A stretch of DNA of 64,000 bases from Dryocosmus kuriphilus (GCA_038277395.1 CM076189.1:110467267-110531266), one strand, 5' to 3'. Positions 43,951 to 56,782 are shown, counted from the first letter of the stretch. Numbers and translations: made by a program. Notes: generated by a model from the sequence alone, not told the origin.

Positions 43951-44860
43951 CATTTAAAATTGTTGGTCTGTGAATTCCGATTTAAATTTTGACGCCACTG
44001 CTTTCAGATTGTTACAATTTGGAATCTTCAGATTACACAATCTAATGTTAAAACGTTAAAAATTTAATAATATTTTTAAAATTATTTTTCTTGTGCCATA
44101 TGGAAAGTCTTGATGATTACTTGTATGAATGAATAATTCAAAAATGGATGCTTTTAAGTAAATATTTTTGAGAAAAAATGTATATAATATTTGTTATAAG
44201 TAATAACTATAATAATCTTTTAGACCTACATTTAAAATGATTGAAACACAAGAATGTGAGAAATATAATATTATTGAAAATCTGCATTCCTTGTAAATAT
44301 ACACGTTGAGCAAATGACGAAAACTGATTCTTTTATTAATTGCGTATCTCGATAAATGGATGTTTTATATACCGTCCTTTATTGCCCTTATTTCATAATG
44401 ACGATTTATTTATTCTTTAGAAAAACATTGTGAAAGGATGAATATTGCTTTTCTCAGATTTCGTCATTTTTCATATTTGCTAGTTTTGTTACACACAAAC
44501 TTTGAAATATCAGAATTATTAAAGATTACAATATTTGTTAAATTAGGCATAACACAGTGAGTAAAAACAAATTTTAAAATTGTTTTCCTTACCTTTAACG
44601 TTACTGATTTATGCATAAAAATTCAACTAATAAAAAAAGGAATATTTGGTTAAAGCACTACTTTTAAGTTTTCAATTACTTTGCATCCTGTTGAATTCTA
44701 TAGGATTTTTACCCAGTTAAATTAACAAAATTTTTTCGAAATAATGACATAAAAAGTTTACCCTTTTTTATTTCAAAAGTCTTCGGAACGATTTGTAAAA
44801 ATTTCTGAAATTTAAAAATGTAGAAAGCTCGACGAATTTTACAAAGTTTTCTATGTACTA
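43951..44860. other. Spacer of the repeated unit (copy 3), no gene
   Basis: Matches 31431-32540 and 50791-51950. No coding signal. Mariner M4 ends this block. Confidence 0.5.
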
Positions 44861-45807
44861 CGACCTGTGATCAAAAAGCAAGGTGAACTTTTGAATTTCG
44901 CGGGATGCGTACATTTGATATTCGTTTTCTTATTTCTTATGTTGGTACACTCGTCACAAACATATTTGCACAATTTCAGCTATATTACCTTCTTTGTTTG
45001 TTTGTGAGAGGCATAAAGGTTAGAAGTGTTTTGCGTGCTCGGCGATTTTCTGCTGTCGAAAAAAATGGATAAAAAAATTTGCATCCAATTTTGTGTAAAA
45101 AATGGAATTAAGTGCTCCAAAATACTTGAAATGTTGACAGTGGCAAACGGTGAGTCTACTCTGAGCAAAAAAAATGTTTATAAGAGGTACAAGCACTTTT
45201 GGTAAGGCCGAGAAGATGTTAATGACGAAGCTCGCCCTGGACGCTCCAGCACGTCAACAACTGATGAAAACGTTGAAGAAGTGAAGAAAATAGTGTTGGC
45301 GAATCGTCTAATTACCACTAGAGAAGTTGCTGATGATGTCGGCATCTCGTTTGGCTCGTGCCAAGCAATTTTAGTGGATACTTTGGGCATGAGACGTGTA
45401 TCAGCGAAGTTTGTTTCGAAATTGCTAAATTTTGACCAAAAGAACCGTCGCGTGATCATCGCTCAGAATCTGTTGAATCACGTGAACGGCGACTCAGACT
45501 TGCTCAAAAGGATTATAACAGGTGACGAAACATGGGTATATGGTTATGACGTCGGAACTAAGGCCCAATCGTCCCAGTTGAAGCATCCTGGATCACCCAG
45601 ACCAAAAAAAATACCGCATCGCTAAAAGAGCTGAAGGCCATACCAAAAAGTGCTTATCGGAAATGCTTTGAGGATTGAAAAAAGCGCTGACAAAAATGTA
45701 TTATATCAGAGGGGGATTACTTTGAAGGGGACAACATCAATATTGATAAATAAATAAATATTTTCTGATAAAAATAAAAAGTCGCCTTACTTTTTGATCA
45801 CAACTCA
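44861..45807 (+). mobile_element. mariner copy M4, internally deleted
   Basis: 947 bp between TA at 44859-44860 and 45808-45809, with diverged ends. The frame at 45281-45625 covers KIVLANRLITTREVADDVGI and ITGDETWVYGYDVGTKA, then SPRPKKIPHR. The deletion here removes the segment after SPRPKK up to the ASLKELKAIPKS part, so the second and third catalytic Asp are lost. This deletion differs from that of M1 and M3. Confidence 0.9.
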
Positions 45808-45809
45808 TA

Positions 45810-46273
45810 TATTTATGTAAATTAGCAAATTTAATCCTACTAATTAAACGGAAAGCCTCATTTTCTAAGTTTTTTAGAAATTTAGGAACCTAGAAGCTTG
45901 GAAAACTTTATACAATGTTTTTTATTTAGAAAGTCTTGGAGAATTAGAAACAATAAGTTTTCAAAATATTTTCGTAGTTTTTTCTTAAGTTACCAAATTT
46001 TCGTTGCATGATCTCAATAAAAAATGATAGCTTTTACATTTTCATCTCCCTCTTAAATTCTTTAAATCCTTGGAAGTACTTGAAAATCTTTGAAATATTC
46101 CAAAATCCTTTGAAATATTCTTAAATCTTACGAAATCATCATTGACATCCGTGGAAGTAGATTCTAATCTCTAGAGATCCGTCAAAATTACATAAAATTA
46201 GGGGAAGCATTTTAAAATCAGAAGACACTTAAAATCCCACAAAATGATGAGTTTATTTACTTATACAATTAGA
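45810..46273. other. Spacer of the repeated unit (copy 4), no gene
   Basis: AT-rich; contains CTTGAAATCC-like words and the CTCTAGAGATCCGTC block shared with other copies. Confidence 0.45.
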
Positions 46274-46955
46274 CATGCATAAATTCCGTATGATATACCT
46301 AAACTCCCAGAATAAAGACAAACTATTAAAATCAGCTATGCATTTAAAAGACTAAAAATGCTCGGACATGCATGGAAAGAGAAATCTCGTAAAGTAAATA
46401 AAAATCAGGAATATTAAAAAGTCACCGTCTTTTTGCCTTGATACCCTCTTGCAAACCATCTGTGTTATATTCATGGGACGCAGATCGTCCACCATATGGT
46501 AAATATGAAATAATGAGATGCTTCTCTGGCAGACGATTTTTAACCAAACTTGAACTATAGATAATGCCTCACGGAACTACCACATAAATATGATTGTTCG
46601 GAGGAAAATTGTGCCATGCATAAATTCCGTATGATATACCTAAACTCCCAGAATAAAGACAAACTATTAAAATCAGCTATGCATTTAAAAGACTAAAAAT
46701 GCTCGGACATGCATAGAAACAGAAATCTCGTAAAGTAAATAAAAATCAGGAATATTAAAAAGTCACCGTCTTTCTGCCTTGATACCCTCTTGCAAACCAT
46801 CCGTGTTATGTTCATGGGACGCAGATCGTCCACCATATGGTAAATATGACATAATGAGATGCTTCTCTGGCAGACGATTTTTAACCAAACTTGAACTATA
46901 GATAATGCCTCACGGAACTACCACATAAATATGATTGTTCGGAGGAAAATTGTGC
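46274..46955. repeat. 341-bp tandem duplication inside copy 4
   Basis: 46274-46614 and 46615-46955 are almost identical, with only a handful of differences (for example CATGGAAAG vs CATAGAAAC). Both begin CATGCATAAATTCCGTATGA, and the first stops at GAAAATTGTGC, where the second continues into the rest of module C. A recent local duplication that also duplicates the 3' half of module C. Confidence 0.9.
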
Positions 46956-47090
46956 TCAAATCTATCATGATATTCGGCGGAAACATACTTTCCGAAATTT
47001 TATGCTATAAAGTTATTACTTTTTATACGCAATTCAGCTCGTGTTGGAGGACAAGAACGAGGATGTGGAATTTAAATTTAAGGTTGATTA
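46430..47090 (-). pseudogene. Module C of repeated gene family, copy 4 (duplicated and broken)
   Basis: Minus-strand matches to module C: NFGKYVSAEYHDRFEHNFPP, NNHIYVVVP, then a TGA, with the SSxLVKN part duplicated by the 341-bp repeat. Not translatable. Confidence 0.7.
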
Positions 47091-47287
47091 TTCGGTATGC
47101 GCTATTCTGTTTTGAAACGCTGGCCTACTCACACTGGTGCTCTTATGAAAATGGAATAAGCCCAAAAATGCCCGCTTGATTAGGTTGCATCCAGTCGGAT
47201 ATTTTGGACGGAACCAAGAGATTCATATAGTCTTCAAATGTATTTTAGCCTAGTCATTATTTGAGTTAATTCAAATTTTGTCTGGAA

Positions 47288-47765
47288 TCAATGGTGTAGA
47301 TGCTGTAGAGAATCGTATTTTCCGGTTAAAATTATAAACATGCTTTGATTTACGTAGCGGATGTTTACTGGAGCTTCTGCGACTTCTTCTTTGGTCATAT
47401 CTGCATACGTTCGATTCTTCATGTGCACCTTTAACCGCTTTTTATTGTAATTATATATTCCTCGAAGAGTCTTCATATTCTCCAGTGTTGCGAAAACCTC
47501 GCCATCGATTGTAGTTAATACAATATATTCTTGTGCTAACATACGCTCATATCTGGAAGGATTTTTTACTACCACTCTAATTCGTTCAACATCAGGTAAA
47601 ATTGATCTTCGAAATTCGACTACCCGTGTAAATTCGAGGCGGGAAGAAGAGGAGTGCACCGAAGGATTCCCAGTCCACGAGATGAAGGGAGCCTGGGAGG
47701 AGGAGACCTGGACCTTTCACAAGGAACAGCCGTGGCAGAAGGACTCCGATCTCCGACAGGAGAAT
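47288..47765 (-). pseudogene. Exon B of repeated gene family, copy 4 (frameshifted)
   Basis: 478 nt against 476 in copy 3. The first frame reads SPVGDRSPSATAVPCERSRS and PPPRLPSSRGLG. The second, from about 47640, reads VVEFRRSILPDVERIRVVV, YERMLAQEYIVLTTIDGEVF and YDSLQHLHH. A 2-nt net insertion near 47640 separates them. Acceptor is still TCTAGCAG. Confidence 0.75.
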
Positions 47766-48104
47766 CTGCTAGAAGAGGTAGAGGAACCTTTCTTATGGAC
47801 ATACTTTTATTACCATGAATCCCAGAGTGAAGAAAAGATGGTGAGCCTTTTAATTTTTAAAACGCTATCCCCTAATATTTAGGTGGTTAGTTTCTTATCT
47901 TCCTCCTCCTCCTACTGTACCTTCGATTCATTCTCTCCAGCTTCCTCTTATTCTACCAAATCATACTAACAGTTACTCTTATCTTACAATTACACAAAAT
48001 TTTGTCTATTATTGGATTTCTCACAAATACTTAGGAAAGGCTTTGCATTATTTTCTCATATCTGAGCTGAAAAAGTAATTCCAGCCCCCAAGCTATCTAC
48101 TTAC

Positions 48105-48188
48105 GAATATGTTAGGTTTCGGCTCTTGTTGGTTCACCATTATTCTCCAGTGGAATATTTAGTTCAAATTTTCCAGATCTCGCCGCAC
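48105..48188 (-). pseudogene. Exon A of repeated gene family, copy 4 (stop)
   Basis: Reads AARSGKFELNIPLENNGEPT, RAET, then an in-frame TAA before the GTAAGT donor. DLN has become ELN, and the acceptor side is altered (TTTTTTAAG). Dead exon. Confidence 0.7.
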
Positions 48189-48249
48189 TTAAAAAAAGGC
48201 TTTATTTGTTTTAAAAGTAATGTTAGCGTTAAAGAGTTAGAAACTTTTG

Positions 48250-49426
48250 AGTGTAATTTAAAATTAAAATTAATTAAATTCTTTGAAATCCTAAAAATCC
48301 CTAAATGCCCTAAAACTTTTAAGCCCCATAAAACCCATAAGATACTTTGAAATTTTTTAGAACCCTTAAAAGTCCTAAAATCCTTCAAATCTCTTAAATC
48401 CCTTAAAATATCTTGTAACGTATGAAAATGACGAATATTTAAATTAACGACCACGTTGATTCTAAACGACTATTAACCGAGAACAAGAACCAAAATGTTT
48501 GGGTCATCTCCAGGCCGTTTTGAATCCGAAAATAAAAATATATTGGAGTCTTTGTTTGAGAAAAAATCAATTTCTTATTTAAAAAAGCATCAGCATATTT
48601 TTTTAGCAAAGTTGGTTAAATGCGGAATTTTGTTGGCCCAAAGTAAGTCCTTAAATTGGTCACATCACAAAAATTAGAATATAAATAATATTTTCTAAAC
48701 TTCACATGTACTCCTTATTTGGAATCGCCCTTTTTGGTTCAAGTCGCTCGAGACTCTAAAAATCCCTTATACACCCTTAAAGTCTCCTAAATACTTTAAA
48801 CCCTTAAAATACCCTTAAAACCCTTCAAATGCCTAAATTCCATGAATAATTAATACAACTAAAACCCTTAAAATATCTTAAAGCACACGAATCCCGTATA
48901 CACCTTAAGAACCACTTGAACCTATAAAATACGTTAAAGTGCCTTAAAGTCCTTAAAATCCTAAAACTATTCAATTCCATGCATTCATTTAAAGTCAATA
49001 AAATCCTTAAAATACATCAATGCCTTAAAATTCATTAGAACCCCTAAAATTACATATAAGCCCTTTAAATCTCTTAAAATTCCTTTAAAAACTGCAAACC
49101 TCTTAAAACACTTATAATCTCTTAAAACCACTTAAATTCCTGGAACTCCTAAAAAACACTTAATCCCTTAAGGGTTCAAGCACATAATACGTCACACGAT
49201 TATGGGAGGTGGGGGGGGGGGGGGGGGCGTGCATTTTGGGGAGCGGGTGTCTTCCCTCTGCCATACATCACAAATTGCTTTCGTTGTGAATAATTTTTCT
49301 ACATTTTACCGAGATTTTTCCAAATCTCGCGGGTACACATTTTTTTATGGATTTGCGCTGTTTTTATTGGATCCTGTACGCGTTAACAAGAAATGTTTCA
49401 TAAAGAGAGGCGTGTCGTCACATCTA

Positions 49427-49463
<37 letters not shown>

Positions 49464-50790
49464 ACGAGGTATGTTACCATGTGGAACATGGGGTTGGAGC
49501 AAGGGGTCGAAAATAGCCGAAAATCGCGTGACGAATTATGTGCACGGCCCCTAATACTGTTAAGCACAGTGGAACATTTTAAACCCATAAAATCCTTTAA
49601 AATGTCTTAAAACCATCCAAAACCCTTAAAAGATATAACAAAATTTCAATACCATAAAACGATTAGATACCTGACAACCCTTAATTCATATAAAACACCT
49701 TCAATAACTTAAATTCTTTAAAATCACTTAAAAGGCTTTAGAACCCCTTCGAACACATAAGACCCTTAAAAATATAAATCACTTAAAATTATTTAAACTA
49801 TCTTATTACCTTGAAGCATTTAAAACCCTTAAAGTTCTTGAATCACCTTAAAATATTTAACCACATCAAGAACGAAGCCTTGAATGAAGACATCTCAAGG
49901 AGAAATATTAAGAACCCTTTAAACTTTTAAAATATTAAAATACCTTGAAAACTCCAGAATACATTAAAGCTTCTAAAAACGCTTTTCAACCGCTTGAGTC
50001 CCTTACACACATAAGTTATTGCAACAATTAAAATCCTTTCGCTCCTTTAAACCTCCCAAATACTTTAAAATACACTAGTCCCTTAAAATCCTTTAAAGTC
50101 GTTCAAAGCCTTTAAAAACTCTTAAAATCGTTTTAGTCCATTAAATCTAAAGAAATGCCTTTTAACCCTTCGAATATCTTAAAAGCCGTAAAGTACCTCA
50201 TATTACTTAAATTACTTAAATCTTTTAAAACCTTACACCACTTAAAACGTTTAAAGTTCCTAAAATACTTAAAACGCCTAAGCCCCATAAAATTCTTAAA
50301 ACCCTTAAATTCATAAAATATTTGTGACCCCTTCCAACTCCTAAATTCCCTTAAATCACATAAAATACTAAAAATCCCACGAAATTTCTTAAAATATTTT
50401 ACAACACTGGAAAGCCCCTAAAGCCTTCTAAAAACCGTTAAGCCTTTTTAATCAAATAAAACCTCTTAATGTCTCTTCAACTTGATAATATTCCTTAAAA
50501 TCTCTTAAATTTCTTTAAAAAATTAAGATGAATTATATTCCTTAAAGTGTTGAAGATCCTGAAATGACCTCAATCTTTTAAGACCCTTAAAACACATGAA
50601 ATCCTATAAAAATCTTCAAAGCCCTTAAGTATCCTAAAATACCTTAAATCTCATAAATCCTTTTAAATCTTTTAAAGTTAGCTAAATACAGTAACATTCT
50701 TAAAATCTCTTAATAACTCTCAAGACACTTCAAATCCATTAAACAACTTTAAAATCACTTAAACACACTTAAATTGATTTAAAATTGTTG
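48250..50790. repeat. Degenerate CCTTAAAATC array (copy 4), interrupted
   Basis: Array blocks at about 48250-48420, 48770-49165 and 49553-50790 around a spacer and a MITE-like insert. Long stretches match the copy 3 array (for example CCTCATATTACTTAAA at 43373 and 50193). Confidence 0.8.
49170..49552. mobile_element. MITE-like insert with two poly-G runs (copy 4 array)
   Basis: Counterpart of 42561-42916. Inverted ends AGGGTTCAAGCACATAATAC and the complement of AGGGGCCGTGCACATAATTC. It carries a 17-G run (49211-49227) and a 36-G run (49427-49462). The longer run is absent from the copy 3 insert. Confidence 0.65.
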
Positions 50791-52020
50791 GTCTGTGAAT
50801 TCCGATTTAAATTTTATCGCCACTGCTTTCAGATTATTACAATTTTGAAACTTCGGATTAGAGAATCTAATGCTAAAACGTTAAAAATTTAATAATATTT
50901 TTACAATTATTTTTCTTGTGCCATATGGAAAGTCTTGATGATTACTTGTATGAATGAACAATTCAAAGTACAAGCTTTTAAGTAAATATTTTAGAGAAAA
51001 TATGTGTGTAATATTTGTTATAAATAATAATTATAATAACCTTTTAGACCTGCATTTAAAGTGAGTCTAACATAAAAATGTGAGAAATATAATATTATTG
51101 AAAGTCTGCATTCTTTTTAAACATGAACGTTGAGCAAATGACGAAACTGGTTTTCTTATTAATTGCGTATTTCGGTAAATGGCTGATTTATATACAGTCT
51201 TTACTTCCTTTATTTCATAATGAATATTTATTTATTTTTTAGGAAAACAGTGTGAATCGATGAATATTGCTTTTCTCAGATTTTGACATTTTTCGTATTT
51301 GCTGGTTTTTTTACACACAACTTTGAATTATCAGAGTCATTAAAGATTTAAATAGTTGTGAAGGACTGCATGATATAGTGAGAAAAAAAAATGTTAAATA
51401 ATTTTTCCCACCTTTAAAGTTTCTACGTTATGCATAAAAATTCAACTAATAAAAGAGGAATGTTTGGTTGAAGCAACTTCCTTTAAGTTTCCAATTTCTT
51501 TACATCTTGTTGAAATCTATAAGGTTTTCACCTAGTTAAATTAACGAAATTTTTTCAGACCAACTAAGTAAAAAGCTTAACTTTTTTTATTTTTAAAGTC
51601 TTCAAAACGATTTGTAGATATTTTTAGAGTTTTGAAATGTAGAAACCTCAACGGTTTTTACAATATTTTCTCTCTTCGTTTAGATGAATTAAGAAAATTT
51701 AATGCTACTAATTAAATGAAAAGCCACATTTTCTTAGTGGTTTAGAAATTTAGAAACCTAGAAACTTGAAAAACCTTATACAATGTTTTTTCATTTAGCC
51801 ATTCTTCAAAAATTAGGAACGATAAGTTTTCAAAATGTTTTCGAAGCTTTTACTTTAGTTACCAAATTTTCATTGCATGATCTCGATAAAAAAATGATAA
51901 TTTTTACATTCTCGTTTCAATGAGAAGGTACTCGTTTTATCTGAAAATTGACTTTCGCGGATTTCATGAAATTTCGAAGTTTCATGACATCCTGAATCCG
52001 AAAAGACAGGTTTTACGTTG
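50791..52020. other. Spacer of the repeated unit (copy 4), no gene
   Basis: Homologous to the spacers after copies 2 and 3 until about 51950. No coding signal. Confidence 0.5.
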
Positions 52021-52029
52021 GAGTATGTC

Positions 52030-52092
52030 TGTCGTTTTTGTTGGCTTGTTGTCGTTGTTGTCGTTGTTCTCGTTGTTGTCGTCGCTGTCGTG
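52030..52092. repeat. GTCGTT/GTTGTC trinucleotide-type repeat
   Basis: Run of GTT, GTC and CTC triplets. The minus-strand frame here encodes an Asn/Asp run (DDNNENNDNN), typical of low complexity and not supported as a gene. Confidence 0.8.
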
Positions 52093-52239
52093 GCAGTAGC
52101 CTGCGAGGACGATAATTTTCGAAGGGCTAATCGTATTGGAATGCGCTTTTCGCATACTTCTTAAAGGCTTAAAAAGAAAGGACGAGTTATGGTTTTCTCC
52201 ATTCAAAAATGGTTTTTGCAAAAGAAGAAATCCATTCTC

Positions 52240-52800
52240 CGGCTAAGCTATGTAAGGTAGGAAAAAATAGCTGGGATTAAGATTGTTCAACTTAAAAAGA
52301 ACTACAAGTTCTTCCTCAACCATTTTTTGATAAAATGCACGTTTTTGTTTTAATCTAGAAAACATTATTAAAAATCAGGTGTAAAGGTTTCCGTCAAACT
52401 ATGTAAGATAGGAAAAAAATATTGGAAACTAAAATTGTTTACCTCAACAAAAACTAAAAATTTTGTCTTCACGATTTTTTAATAAAATGCACGTTCTTAC
52501 TTTTAATCGAGAAAACATTATGAAAAATAAGAAGCCCAAATTCTCCGCCAAACAGTGCGAGTTAAAAAAAAATATTGCAAAATAAAATTGTTTATCTCAA
52601 AAAAATCTGCAAGTTTTGTATTAACAATTCTTTCATAAAACGCATGGTTTTCGTTTCACTCGAGAAAACGTTACTAAAAATCAGAAACTCTAATGTCCAC
52701 TTTTCAGCAAAGCCATGCAAGATATGAGAGAATATTAAGGAGCAGAATTGTTCACCTTCTAAGAAGCTCAAAATTTATTTATAACTCATCATAGAACTTT
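52240..52800. repeat. Degenerate ~155-bp tandem repeat, four units
   Basis: Recurring landmarks CTATGTAAG(G/A)TAGGAAAAAA, AAAATTGTT, AAAATGCACGTT and CGAGAAAACATTA, with unit starts near 52246, 52396, 52553 and 52714. Strongly diverged. Confidence 0.7.
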
Positions 52801-53555
52801 TAAGGGGTAACACCAGTCTAGGATCTTGAAAAAATCGAATTTTTTTTTTTGGTTTAAATGATACTTAAGGGTCATAAAAATATTATCCAATAGCTCCTAT
52901 ATAAAAAAAAATGGCCGCTTCGATTTTTTGCTTTTATACCTGCTTTACCCACAAGATATAGGATCATTCATTTATTTCGTGGTCACTAGGGTACACTAAT
53001 ATCGAAATATACATATATATTATATGTACACAAGAGTGTATGTGTATGAGTTATTACAGCTGCGAAGTGACACCAATCAAACGCTTCGAGATTGTTATAG
53101 AACTTTTAACGCGTTTTTCTCAAAACTACATTTTTCAAATCGGGCGACGACGCACCTCGAAAACTACTCAATATATCGCTTTGAAATTTTTACTGTAGCT
53201 TCATAATTATATAATCTAGAGAAATATAGAGCCGTTTTTTGATTGGCCGGAAACTTTTTTTTTTTTGGAAACAATTTATTGCGAAAAAAAAAGTCAAAAA
53301 CCTGAAAATTTTTTTAAAGTCGTGTCATTTTATGGAAAATTGATAAATGGAAAAACCCCTATGTGCTTCTCTAGTTAACAATATCTACTTTAAGAAAAAA
53401 ATTTTTTTTTTTGTTCTAGCTCTCATAATTTGGGATTTACGTCGTAGCCCGTGGAGGAAAAAAAAAAAAAAAAAAACGTTTCCGGAAAGTGGCTGTGATG
53501 CCGCCATTTTGTTCTAAAAATCCAATAAAAAATTTGTTTACGTACGAATTTTACG
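52801..53555. other. AT-rich stretch, no gene seen
   Basis: Several poly-A and poly-T runs (for example 53457-53476). The frame at 53024-53206 is short and featureless. Confidence 0.4.
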
Positions 53556-53623
53556 AAAACGAATATCGACTGTACGCATCCCGCGAAATACAAAAAGTCA
53601 CCTTACTTTTTGATCACACCTAG
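53556..53623 (-). mobile_element. Terminal fragment of an M-type mariner
   Basis: About 70 bp identical in pattern to the 5' end of M1 and M2 (GACTGTACGCATCCCGCGAA ... TTACTTTTTGATCACACC). The rest of the element is missing. Confidence 0.85.
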
Positions 53624-53671
53624 TATATTTTGTAAATAACAGTTTATTTTCTATGAGTTCCAAATACTGTC

Positions 53672-54240
53672 TAATAACGCAGCCCCACAAAAAAAAAGAA
53701 ATTTCTGAAGCCCAAGTTAAACCACCATACCCATACGTTTTTGAGGTCGCTGTCAGAATAAAGGTCAATTCCAGGTCAAAGTCAAGAAAACCGTTAGAGC
53801 GGAGAAAACCTCAACTCCAAGACGTTTTCAGGGACGCCGAATCCGAATCCGGGGTCATTTTGACCCGATAAGGTCAGTATCAATGTCAAGTGAAAGTCAA
53901 GATGAGAAATAATGATCTAATCAGTGTGAGTTGTTACTCTAAGAGGTTTGTGGGATCGCTGAATCTGAATCCAGGGTCATTTTGACTCCATCAGGTGAGG
54001 CTTAAGGTCATTCTAAGTTTAATAATTAAAAGCCATTTAATTAGGGGAAACCTCTACTCTTATACGTTTTTGTGGTCGCTGAATCCAAATATGGGATAAT
54101 TCCAGGGTCATCTTACATTCTAGAAAAGAGAAAAAATATTGAATCTGAGAAAGCCACTCTTCTAAAACGTTTCTGAGGTCGCTTAATCTGATTCTGGAGT
54201 CATTTTCACCACGTCAGGTAAGGAACAGGGTCAAAAACAA
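53672..54240. repeat. Left inverted arm of L2, internally repetitive
   Basis: Contains about five diverged copies of a GTCGCTGAATCxGAATCC block, near 53743, 53823, 53953, 54073 and 54176. It mirrors 56825-57428. Confidence 0.75.
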
Positions 54241-54928
54241 ATTGTTTAAAATGATTTTGGTTAAAATTCCTGAATCGTTACATTGAATTTCGAAAGGTAT
54301 CACTTGATTTAGTGTTTTTTTATTTATCTAACCCTTTTGTCCTTTTTGTTTATGATTCCGAAGCAATGATGTATTTGACGTTATCAGGTCAGGGTTAACG
54401 TTATTCTTTTGCATGGGCAGTTGTGACAACAGAAACGATATTTTATGGACCAACGATGCTCCCCTAAACTACGGTTAACAGGTGTGGATCAAGTTTCCGA
54501 GTGCGATCCTCTGGAGTACGCACATTGGCGTTAGAGATAAAACACTAAACAGTTTCTTGAGCGCAATTCCATTTACGCTTACCACTTAGAGGGCAATCTT
54601 CAACATGATCGAACATTTTGGTTCAAAATACTGCTACCGCGAGGGATACTGGGACGATGACAACTGCTTCGAAAAGAGATGTGTAGAATGATTCGCTTTC
54701 CAGTCCAATGTGGTATCGAAGCCAGCGTGGCGCGCTGCCTTGCAGGGGGGCATTAGGGTGCAAGGATGAAGCCGTAACGTGTCTGACGACGAGTTGACAT
54801 TGCCCTCGTCAAAGTCAGAAAGCTCTCATGCTTATACCTGACGAGGTATGAGAGTTATAACCCCCAGGATGGCGGACTCACCTGCGGTCGGTCCAGGATC
54901 GCTAATGCGTGGGTCTTCGTAATTTTTC
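54241..54928 (+). other. L2 region upstream of the transposase-like gene
   Basis: No open frame of note. Presumably 5' untranslated or promoter DNA of L2; no TATA box or initiator could be assigned with confidence. Confidence 0.4.
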
Positions 54929-56782
54929 ATGGTACCTAAAATAAAACACAGACATAAAGCAGTTTTTAATAAAAAGACTTCAAAGTCTTTGTTACAAACA
55001 AACCCGGGAAGTTCTTCATCTGAACATTCTTGCAACAAAGACCCTAATGCATTTTGTTACATATGTGCCAAGTATCGAGCTAAACGGGGACCAATATCAA
55101 ATAATATCAGGAGAATTTACCAGGATTGTTTTGGGATTGATGTTGCTAACCAAGATAAAAAGTGGACTCCACACGAAATATGTAGTGCTTGTTACACGAT
55201 GATGACAAGATATGATTCCAAAAAAGAATCTGAAGTGAACTTTGTGAAACCTGCATGTTGGCAAAAACCATTATGCGAAGAAAACTGTTATACCTGGATG
55301 ACAAATGTAACAGGAATTAACAGAAATAACATTCATCGTCTTCAATATCCTGACGCACCAAACTTGATACGATCAGCAGAGAAAAATAATGACATTGACC
55401 ATGAACTGGAAACTTCAATCAATTCTCCTGAAAGTATGTCAATCCGTAACGATTGCTATGTGGATGACGTTGAAGAACAGGAATCTTCAAGCGATGAAAG
55501 AGAGAGTGCAAGCAGTCAAAACTGTGTAACTAGTGATCAAGACAAGGCTCCCAAAACTATAAATCAAGAAGAGATGAATGATCTTGTGAGAGATTTAGGT
55601 TTACCTAAGGATAAAGCGGAATATTTAGCTTTATTCATGAAAAAACACAACTGGCTATCTAAAGACACAAGAGTATCATTTTAACGGAATAGAGAAGAAA
55701 ACTTTAGATAATATTTCACGTTGATACAGGAAGCTTCATTAGTATATTGCAATGACGTGGAAGGGTTAATGAATGAAATGTATACGGGAATATATAAAGG
55801 TGACAAATGGAGAATATTCATAGACTCCTCTAAGCAAAGTCTGAAGGTAGTATTACTCCATAACACCAATGTATATGCTCCAATTCCAATAGCGCATTCA
55901 ACCGTACTAAAGGAAGAATATAGTACATTGAAATTCATATTAGAGACAATTAAATATTCTGAGCACAAATGGTTGATTTGCGGCGATTTTAAAAACTTAT
56001 CTATATTGTTAGGACAACAAGCTGGATATACGAAACATCCTTGCTTTTTGTGTCTATGGGACAGAAGAGATCGCGCAAATCACTATGTTAAAAAAACATG
56101 GACGGACAGAACCTCTCTCCAGGCAGGTTCTGCAAACATGTTACACGAACCAGTAGTTGATCGCAGTGAGGTTTTGCTTCCACCTCTCCACATCAAACTC
56201 GACTTAATGAAGCAATTTGTTAAAGCTTTGGATAAAGCTGAAAAATGCTTCGAAAAACTTAAAGAACTTTTTCCTCATCTTAGTGAGGCAAAAATCACTC
56301 AAGGTATCTTCGATGGACCACAAATACGCAAACTAATGAGAGACGGTGACTTCATTTCTACAATGAATGACAAGGAAAAAGCAGCCTGGATAAGTGTTAA
56401 AGATGTTGTGGAGGATTTTCTTGGGAACCATAAAAGTGAAAACTACGAAGAAATAGTGTTTCAAATGATATCGAATTATAAGGATCTAGGGTGTTTGATG
56501 AGTCTAAAGTTACACTGTTTGCACTCACATATAGATTACTTACCAAAAAATCTAGGAGATTTTAGTGAGGAGCAAGGGGAGAGGTTCCATCAAGACATAA
56601 AAACAATGGAAATGAGATATCAATGTCGATGGGATGTCAATATGATAGCTGATTACTGCTGGTCATTAAAGAGAGAAAGTTACAAGAACGGAGTAAAGCG
56701 TAAAAAGAAACCGCTCCTTATATTTTTGAGGACAAGAGGGTTAGATATTACAAAAAACAGTAAATCTAGTAATAACTCCTGA
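54929..56782 (+). pseudogene. L2 transposase-like gene, two in-frame stops
   Basis: One frame of 618 codons. The N-terminal part (54929-55684) has zinc-type pairs FCYIC (43-46) and CSAC (85-88), an acidic Ser-rich linker (EEQESSSDERESASS) and LPKDKAEYLALFMKKHNW. Stops at 55682 (TAA) and 55712 (TAA) interrupt VSF-x-RNREENFR-x-YFTLIQ. The C-terminal part has VYCNDVEGLM, WRIFIDSSKQSLKVVLLHN, WLICGDFKNLSILLGQQAGY, HPCFLCLWDRRDR, LLPPLHIKLDLMKQFVKALD, HCLHSHIDYLPKNLGDFSEE, GERFHQDIKTMEMRYQ and the basic tail KRKKKP. IDSSK, GDFK and the Glu of GERFHQD are candidate catalytic acids (inference). Similar proteins are widespread in arthropods; I do not know a formal name. Confidence 0.75.

Noticed and set aside
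49202..49516. Gly-rich 104-residue plus-strand protein
   Set aside because: Produced by the poly-G runs of the MITE-like insert.
51982..52221. Asn/Asp-rich small protein on the minus strand
   Set aside because: Encoded by a trinucleotide repeat with no conserved flanks.
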